From assembly GCA_038244055.1 (NCBI GenBank), contig JBBRTW010000375.1, positions 1 to 7,396 on the forward strand: a DNA stretch of 7,396 bases, in the 5' to 3' direction. This document shows positions 1 through 3,745 of the stretch, one piece after another. How positions within the stretch are numbered: the stretch's first letter is position 1; each line of letters opens with the position of its first letter. Below the pieces are notes generated by a model, which was given only the letters and a program-made list of their open reading frames with translations, was not told the DNA's origin and did not search any database. The position numbers and the translations under genes were made by a program. This DNA is from DASPKW01 sp038244055. GTDB taxonomy: Bacteria > Planctomycetota > Phycisphaerae > Tepidisphaerales > Tepidisphaeraceae.

Positions 1-66
1 GTACTCCTGCTCGAAGCGGCCCATGCCCTCCGAAACGGCACTTTCGATTTCGCCCTGCGACTTCAT
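1..66 (-). CDS. MpsC/DUF2294-family protein, N-terminal 22 codons (runs off the left edge)
   Basis: Reading the minus strand from an ATG at 66-64 gives MKSQGEIESAVSEGMGRFEQ followed by EY, open to base 1. This resembles the start of DUF2294/MpsC proteins (Pfam PF10057), which typically open with a Met-Lys, a Gly-Gln/Glu-Ile-Glu helix and an Arg-Phe-Glu-x-Glu-Tyr segment. The family is small (about 120 residues) and is named after a Gram-positive sodium-dependent membrane-potential system; its role elsewhere is not well established. The start is chosen because it matches the family N-terminus. The frame stays open upstream for some distance but shows no similarity there. No clear Shine-Dalgarno precedes the ATG. 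The gene lies downstream of, and on the same strand as, the truncated tRNA at 439-488, so it probably belongs to the chromosome flanking the recombinase cassette. The rest of the gene is outside the window, so intactness cannot be judged. Confidence 0.72.
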   Translation of the reverse strand, partial: MKSQGEIESAVSEGMGRFEQEY

Positions 67-309
67 TGGCCAGACAATATCGCCGGGGCAGGAAGATTTG
101 AAGTTGGGCAGCCGCGATGGAACACGCTGGGCCCTAAGGAACAGGGCAACGAAGCTCTGAACTCTTGGACGGCAGGAACTGGCGGAAGCGGTACCCGTCC
201 GCGTGACCACTAGGGGCGGCCATCGGCGCGATGGCAAACCATATGGGCGGCATGCTCTGCACGACCTCCAGGGTGGTGACCCGACGACCACTTAAAACCC
301 ACGTTTTTA

Positions 310-331
310 GCGTTAAATCGCGGTTTAATGC
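310..331. repeat. AT-rich dyad, 10-base arms
   Basis: On the plus strand GCGTTAAATC (310-319) faces GGTTTAATGC (322-331) across a 2-base centre. Eight of ten positions are Watson-Crick pairs and two are G-T pairs. The tiny centre suits a protein-binding palindrome better than a terminator, and no T-run follows on either strand. A second, weaker A/T dyad lies next to it at about 293-309. Function unknown; it may be an operator or a remnant. Confidence 0.4.
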
Positions 332-387
332 GATCGGTTTCGAGGCTTTGAACCAAGGTTTAGGGTACAGGCAAAATGTCTGGCAGG

Positions 388-418
388 AATAAACAAAGAA
401 CACAAGCCATAAGTGGCT
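388..418 (-). terminator. Possible weak intrinsic terminator of the tRNA
   Basis: On the minus strand, about 20 bases after the tRNA 3' end, AGCCA (418-414) pairs with TGGCT (409-405) around loop CTTA, followed by a T-rich stretch (404-388). Placement is right for ending a tRNA transcript, but the stem has only 5 bp and the T-run is interrupted. Confidence 0.35.
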
Positions 419-438
419 GGGCTTCAATGGGTTACGAA

Positions 439-488
439 TAGCGGGGGGAGGATTCGAACCTCCGACCTCCGGGTTATGAGCCCGACGA
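439..488 (-). pseudogene. Truncated initiator-type tRNA-Met(CAT): 3' part only
   Basis: The minus strand contains an anticodon arm TCGGG-CTCATAA-CCCGG (485-469) with anticodon CAT at 478-476, variable loop AGGTC, a T arm GGAGG-TTCGAAT-CCTCC (463-447), the 3' acceptor strand CCCCGCT (446-440) and discriminator A at 439. Three consecutive G:C pairs at the base of the anticodon loop are the hallmark of bacterial initiator tRNAs. No CCA is encoded. Upstream, identity ends in the D arm: GTTCG at 490-486 is only close to the usual GCTCG, and then the sequence is unlike any tRNA. There is no D loop, no 5' D strand and no 5' acceptor strand. The gene therefore cannot give a normal tRNA as it stands. 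The break falls beside a serine-recombinase cassette, so integration at this site is the likeliest cause. Position 72 reads T, where initiators usually have A, so an elongator or a diverged copy is not fully excluded. Confidence 0.8.
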
Positions 489-497
489 ACGAAAGCG

Positions 498-551
498 TAA
501 TCAAGGTAATAGGCGTGCTCGCGGACGAGAGCAAGGCGAATCCCTTGATTA
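498..551. repeat. Inverted repeat just inside the left junction, 9-bp arms
   Basis: TAATCAAGG (498-506) is repeated inverted as CCTTGATTA (543-551). The 36 bases between contain a further small hairpin (CTCG/CGAG). The outer arm starts about ten bases from the end of tRNA identity. It could be a recombinase-binding or end-structure element, or a remnant; nothing proves it. Confidence 0.4.
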
Positions 552-647
552 AGCCTTCCCTTGTAAGTGCTGGATATGCCATAGGTTAAGGCAATGTGTC
601 GGACTGGCGGATATGCATTGCGGCGATTTTGTCGCGCCACATGGATA

Positions 648-665
648 CCGGAACGCCGGTTCCGG
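648..665. repeat. Perfect 7-bp hairpin
   Basis: CCGGAAC (648-654) pairs with GTTCCGG (659-665) around GCCG. No T-run follows on either strand, so it is not an obvious terminator. It lies downstream of the 72-residue ORF and could stabilise its 3' end. The surrounding stretch 491-734 shows no gene. Confidence 0.35.
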
Positions 666-734
666 GACTTTAAGAATCGCCAAACACCCCTGACAAGAGC
701 ACCACCGCGATACTCCTATCTACCGAAATTTCGA

Positions 735-953
735 TCACTCCTTTTCTTCGTTTGCCGCCTGCGCTTTCGCCGCAGGGGGTACCGGTGCGGGTCGTTTGGA
801 CTTCTGCTCCTGCATCAGGCGGCGCACCACACCCGCCACCACCAGATCCAATATGCCACTGAGGGCTCGATGCTTCTCATCAGTGGAGCTTTGTTCGGGT
901 ATCGCGTCCCCTGTGGGGATGACGGAATTATTTGCCTGCTTATGTCTGCGCAT
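735..953 (-). CDS. Small hypothetical protein, 72 residues, downstream of the recombinase
   Basis: I do not recognise a family. The protein starts MRRHKQANN, has a hydrophobic-to-basic helix around residues 28-48 (ALSGILDLVVAGVVRRLMQE) and ends in a Pro/Ala/Lys-rich tail closing with NEEKE. It has no signal peptide, and the helix is too short and amphipathic to be a confident membrane segment. The best coding evidence is a good Shine-Dalgarno, AAGGA at 964-960, six bases from the ATG. It lies on the same strand as the recombinase, 94 bases after its stop, but beyond a strong terminator (988-1019), so it needs its own promoter or read-through; none is clear. Serine-integrase directionality factors are small, unrelated to each other and often encoded near the integrase, so this is a candidate by position only. 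Confidence 0.55.
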   Translation of the reverse strand: MRRHKQANNSVIPTGDAIPEQSSTDEKHRALSGILDLVVAGVVRRLMQEQKSKRPAPVPPAAKAQAANEEKE

Positions 954-959
954 ATTGAT

Positions 960-964
960 TCCTT
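960..964 (-). promoter_or_regulatory. Shine-Dalgarno of the 72-residue ORF
   Basis: AAGGA on the minus strand, spaced six bases from the ATG at 953. It is the main support for that start, and stands out because several other genes in the window have little or no Shine-Dalgarno. Confidence 0.55.
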
Positions 965-987
965 GGCCGGTCTATTCCGGCACGGGT

Positions 988-1019
988 AAAAAAGAACGCC
1001 CCGAATCATCGGAGCGTTC
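988..1019 (-). terminator. Strong intrinsic terminator after the recombinase
   Basis: On the minus strand GAACGCTCCGA (1019-1009), loop TGAT, then TCGGGGCGTTC (1004-994) form an 11-bp stem with one G-T pair, followed at once by six T (993-988). It starts about 30 bases after the recombinase stop. No T-run follows on the plus strand, so it acts in one direction. Confidence 0.9.
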
Positions 1020-1047
1020 ATCACGGTCATTCCAAAGGGACTGTGGG

Positions 1048-3048
1048 CTACGCCGCCTCGGGGGCGGAATTCAATTCCTCCGGTGCTTCGGGAATCGCTT
1101 CGACTTCGGGTTCATCCTCGAACCGTCCAAGCGGTTCAAAGCGGTAGCGGGCATGCTGGTGGACTCGAAGACGATTGGATCCCTCTGGCGGCTGAAGCAC
1201 AGGCAAATAGGGATCCTTGAGACCCATCTCGGCCATCTTGCGATCCAGAGCCACCGCACGATTGACGGCCGTCTCAGTGATCCCCAACTCCATGGCGACT
1301 TCATACTGGGGCTTGCCGGGTGACTCGGCCAGCCTCCGCACCGCCTCCACCCGATACGTCGCGCGTTGAGGCGGATCAAAGAGATCCACCTCCAATTCCC
1401 GCGACAAGTACCGGGCGAGTTCCGGGATTGATTCACCACCGGCAATGAGCGGCGCCAGGTTCAGGGTGAACCGGGCCCGCTGCACTTGCCCTCCACCATC
1501 GCACAGGCGATAGGGGTAGATCACGATCCTCGGGATCAAACGCTTAATCTGGCGACCCAACTCAGCTGAGTCGCAAGCCAGCTCCTCGAACACGGCGCGG
1601 GCCAACTTCTTGAGATCGTCCATGGCGGGAATGCTGACCTGCGCTTTGGCCGCCCGCTCGGCCTCTTTGCGGGCGAAATTCAGGTCTTCCAGCTCCGCCA
1701 TTACCCGATCCAGGTCGGCCTTGACCAGGGGTGTCGGGCCATACTCGCGCAACGACGCCAGGAGATTGCTCTGCGACCGCTCCAGCGATGCCGCCTTGCG
1801 ATCCAGTTCGGCGATCTTCTGCCGGTGGGCCAGACCGCCTTCATCGAGCTGCTGGTGAACCTTCTCCAGGAATACTTTGTCAAAATCGGGCAGTGCCTGG
1901 ATTTCCTGCAGTACCCTGGCGGCGAGCTTGCTGGCGGCCGTCGGCCCGTCCACGCTGATGGTGTTCCAGCAGCGGTAGATCTTGGAGCCCTTGCAGACGA
2001 GATGGTCCTTCTGGCCATGCCCTCCATAGATCAACTGCCGTCCGCAAATGCCGCAGAAGCTGTGCTGGCCCGGCCAGGTAGTGCGCCGCTTGGGCCGGTT
2101 CGCACAGGGATCGCGCCCGTTGACCCGCTTGCGGCGATGCTTGGAGTTCCGGGAATCGAGCTTGTGCAATACGCGGTCATAGCGCTCCGGATCAATGAAC
2201 GCCAGATGCGGGCACGGGCGATAGTGCGGCTCGTCGCAGTGTACCGACCGGCGTTTGCCACTCTGGTTGTGCTTGACCGTGTGCATCCGGTTCCGCATCC
2301 GCAATCCTTTGATAATCGGGTTGTGCGTGATGCGGCCAACCATCATTCCATCCCACTCCGTGCGGCGGCAGGAGGGACCGACCGGAACATGGTTGGCATT
2401 GAGCCAGTCTGCAACCTCTTCATAGCTGGCTCCATCTTCCAGCAGGTTAAACCAGCGCTCATAAATCGGCGCGGCCGCGGGGTCCTTCTGGACGTCTCGG
2501 TCGGACCGGGCGCCGGGCGCCTTGATGTAGCCATAAATAGCGCACTGGAAAACGCCGCCATCATCGGAAAAGCGGCTGTTGAGCCGCTGCTTGATGCGGC
2601 TGCTCGTGTCCTGATTATAGCGCTTGTGACGCCACGCCGCGAACAGGGCGTTGTCCTCCCACCCATCGCGGCCGGTGTCGATATGGTCGTTGATGGCAAC
2701 CACACGTGTGCCGAAATCCACGCACAGCCCACAGAAGGCGATTGCCTGCATATCGCGAAGATAGCGCCCGAGGTCTTCCATCACGACCAGATCGATGGAG
2801 TCGCTGGTCACGCGTCTTTGGATGTCGATCAATTCCTTGCGGTCCAGGTGCTCGCCGCTACCTTGAGTGGCCACGGTGTTCAATTCGAACCTGCCATCAT
2901 AGTGATCGGCAATCCATTGCTGCAGGAGTTCACCCTGATCGCGCAGGCTCAACGGGTCCTGATTGATCGTGCTGATCCGGGCAACCCCCAGCACGCGCAG
3001 CACACGCCCATCGCGCGCCGTCAGAGGCGGGTCAAGTCGGTACTTCAT
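1048..3048 (-). CDS. Large serine recombinase/integrase, 666 residues
   Basis: A site-specific DNA recombinase of the large serine family, which cuts both strands at paired att sites through a serine-DNA link. Residues 18-150 are the resolvase-type catalytic domain: ARIST holds the likely nucleophile Ser26 with Arg24, SLRDQ follows at 35-39, and EDLGR at 91-95 matches the active-site arginine segment. Residues 165-300 are the recombinase domain. A zinc ribbon follows with Cys332, Cys335, Cys352 and Cys360, then a charged coiled-coil region. The C-terminus adds a helix-turn-helix-like segment (about 577-606, ELGITETAVNRA) and an acidic tail, beyond the usual core. The first half resembles recombinases I associate with planctomycetes. 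GGGAGG lies nine bases before the ATG. The ATG overlaps the stop of the 58-codon ORF by four bases, so translation is probably coupled. A strong terminator follows. All catalytic motifs look intact, and the truncated tRNA downstream is the likely integration site. Confidence 0.93.
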   Translation of the reverse strand: MKYRLDPPLTARDGRVLRVLGVARISTINQDPLSLRDQGELLQQWIADHYDGRFELNTVATQGSGEHLDRKELIDIQRRVTSDSIDLVVMEDLGRYLRDMQAIAFCGLCVDFGTRVVAINDHIDTGRDGWEDNALFAAWRHKRYNQDTSSRIKQRLNSRFSDDGGVFQCAIYGYIKAPGARSDRDVQKDPAAAPIYERWFNLLEDGASYEEVADWLNANHVPVGPSCRRTEWDGMMVGRITHNPIIKGLRMRNRMHTVKHNQSGKRRSVHCDEPHYRPCPHLAFIDPERYDRVLHKLDSRNSKHRRKRVNGRDPCANRPKRRTTWPGQHSFCGICGRQLIYGGHGQKDHLVCKGSKIYRCWNTISVDGPTAASKLAARVLQEIQALPDFDKVFLEKVHQQLDEGGLAHRQKIAELDRKAASLERSQSNLLASLREYGPTPLVKADLDRVMAELEDLNFARKEAERAAKAQVSIPAMDDLKKLARAVFEELACDSAELGRQIKRLIPRIVIYPYRLCDGGGQVQRARFTLNLAPLIAGGESIPELARYLSRELEVDLFDPPQRATYRVEAVRRLAESPGKPQYEVAMELGITETAVNRAVALDRKMAEMGLKDPYLPVLQPPEGSNRLRVHQHARYRFEPLGRFEDEPEVEAIPEAPEELNSAPEAA

Positions 3049-3221
3049 GACTGGGTCCCTCCCTTGACCAGCCGGCGGCCAAAGGCGGCCTGCGCCACTA
3101 AAGCTGGCTGAAAGTTCACTGGATAAAGCGCCAAAGTATCGCAGTCATCGTGAGATGATGCGATCTCAGCTGGGGCTACGTCGGACTCGACGGTCTTACG
3201 GCCAACATAATCATCAGACAT
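3045..3221 (-). CDS. 58-residue small ORF overlapping the recombinase start (ATGA)
   Basis: A minus-strand ORF from ATG 3221 to a TGA at 3047-3045. The protein begins MSDDYVGRKTVESDVAPAEI, continues with an Asp/His-containing stretch (ASSHDDCDTL) and ends with GRRLVKGGTQS. It has no signal peptide, membrane segment or family I recognise. Three things support it: GGAG five bases before the ATG; the ATGA overlap, in which its TGA shares bases with the recombinase ATG, typical of translationally coupled pairs; and the recombinase's own Shine-Dalgarno lying within its last codons. The acidic N-terminal and basic C-terminal halves would suit a small DNA- or protein-binding accessory, but this is only inference. 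It could be a directionality factor, a regulator, or a leader whose main job is to feed ribosomes to the recombinase. Confidence 0.6.
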   Translation of the reverse strand: MSDDYVGRKTVESDVAPAEIASSHDDCDTLALYPVNFQPALVAQAAFGRRLVKGGTQS

Positions 3222-3360
3222 GCAAACTCCATGGCGACTCGCACTTGGGCGACGCCAACCGGAGGGCAGCTACGATTTCCTCTTGCCAGCGCTCAACCCC
3301 CGTGCTCTCCGGAGCGCACGCGTGTTCGCGTACATCCCCGGCCGCACGAGGCAAAGCACC

Positions 3361-3394
3361 TCATCCCCATTGAATTCAATGGTTTTGGGGATGA
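3361..3394. repeat. Overlapping dyads: 16-bp perfect palindrome inside/against an 8-bp inverted repeat
   Basis: CCATTGAATTCAATGG (3367-3382) is a perfect palindrome. TCATCCCC (3361-3368) is also matched by GGGGATGA (3387-3394). The two share bases 3367-3368, so full pairing of one competes slightly with the other. The site lies 140 bases upstream of the 58-codon ORF, so it could be an operator for the cassette or an end structure of the element. No T-run makes it a terminator. Confidence 0.5.
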
Positions 3395-3467
3395 TTTGGC
3401 ATAAAAGATCGGAGCCTGGAGTTTCGTTCACAAAGGTGCAAGGCGAGTCACCCCGATTTGATGAGAC

Positions 3468-3503
3468 AGAAAGCCCTCCGACGAGAACGTCGAAGGGTTT
3501 TCT
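3468..3503. terminator. Orphan, probably bidirectional intrinsic terminator
   Basis: CCCTCCGACG (3474-3483), loop AGAA, then CGTCGAAGGG (3488-3497) form a stem with one mismatch. It is lengthened by flanking AGAAAG and TTTTCT, so a T-run follows on the plus strand and a shorter one on the minus strand. No plus-strand gene lies before it and no minus-strand gene to its right, so the gene it once served seems to be missing from this junction. Confidence 0.7.
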
Positions 3504-3745
3504 CATTTCTGGAACAATACTTACGCCATTCAGCGTCAGGCCCAAACATAATTTCAGGATTTTGCGTTTCTCGGTGGGGTCAGCCGCAACCCATTTCTCA
3601 TTCAGAGTTGTGAAAGTTCAAACACTTTTGCGGGGACTGGGGGGAGCTCACCGCAAATCGAGTGGAGGCTCCAGTGCGGATGCGGGTTGTGCCCGCTGTG
3701 CCACGGGTTGCGTTGAAGCGGCCCGTTGCATAACCTCGCGCGGCG

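Larger units (their letters stand above)
67..438. other. Gene-free stretch between the DUF2294 start and the tRNA fragment
   Basis: No credible gene is visible in these 372 bases. The minus frame that crosses it also reads straight through the tRNA fragment, which marks it as fortuitous. The part nearest the tRNA is AT-rich and holds a weak terminator-like hairpin (388-418) and a near-perfect dyad at 310-331. The part nearest the DUF2294 start is GC-rich and contains a short perfect hairpin (arms CCATCG/CGATGG, 220-225 and 229-234). The promoter of the DUF2294 gene should lie here, but I see no -35/-10 pair good enough to call. Confidence 0.5.
487..3430 (-). mobile_element. Putative cargo-free serine-recombinase element beside the tRNA (right end uncertain)
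   Basis: The segment starts where tRNA identity stops and holds, on the minus strand, a 58-codon ORF, a large serine recombinase, a terminator and a 72-codon ORF, with no other genes. A recombinase gene next to a disrupted tRNA is the normal end arrangement of serine-integrase elements. The left end is supported by the tRNA break. The right end is a guess: GAACGAAA (487-494) recurs inverted as TTTCGTTC (3422-3429), but eight bases can match by chance. It could instead be the end of a decayed larger island. Confidence 0.4.
3222..3745. other. Gene-free stretch between the recombinase cassette and mutS
   Basis: No gene is convincing in these 524 bases. They hold a pair of mutually exclusive dyads (3361-3394), an orphan bidirectional terminator (3468-3503), and presumably the promoters of the minus-strand cassette and of mutS. 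For mutS, CATAAT at 3547-3552 could be a -10 box but lacks a well-spaced -35. The right end of the recombinase element should lie between 3222 and about 3460. Base composition is visibly less G-rich on the plus strand than in mutS. Confidence 0.5.

Noticed and set aside
134..640. 168-codon minus-strand open frame
   Set aside because: It reads straight through the tRNA fragment (giving the familiar AHNPEVGGSNPPP-type string) and the gene-free stretch, so it is fortuitous.
388..640. Permuted, split or intron-containing tRNA
   Set aside because: No 5' half occurs on either side of the 3' part, and the break is in the D arm, not in the anticodon loop where group I introns sit in initiator or other tRNAs.
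594..1323. Plus-strand open frames across 594-989 and 796-1323
   Set aside because: Arg/Cys-rich strings antisense to the 72-residue ORF and to the recombinase end; no ribosome-binding site or family likeness.
1825..3111. 428-codon plus-strand open frame
   Set aside because: It lies antisense to the recombinase, which has full domain support and catalytic motifs.
3448..3457. ATCGGGGTGA on the minus strand as the missing 5' acceptor strand of the tRNA
   Set aside because: It pairs at six of seven positions with the 3' acceptor strand and has T8, but what follows has no D arm, no GG of the D loop and no match to the retained GTTC. A G-rich octamer can match by chance.
3270..3545. Minus-strand open frame of 78-91 codons ahead of the cassette
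   Set aside because: The longest form starts at TTG and the ATG form (3506) has no Shine-Dalgarno. Its first codons are the arms of the orphan terminator and it crosses the 16-bp palindrome. The sequence is protein-like enough that a homology search would still be worthwhile.
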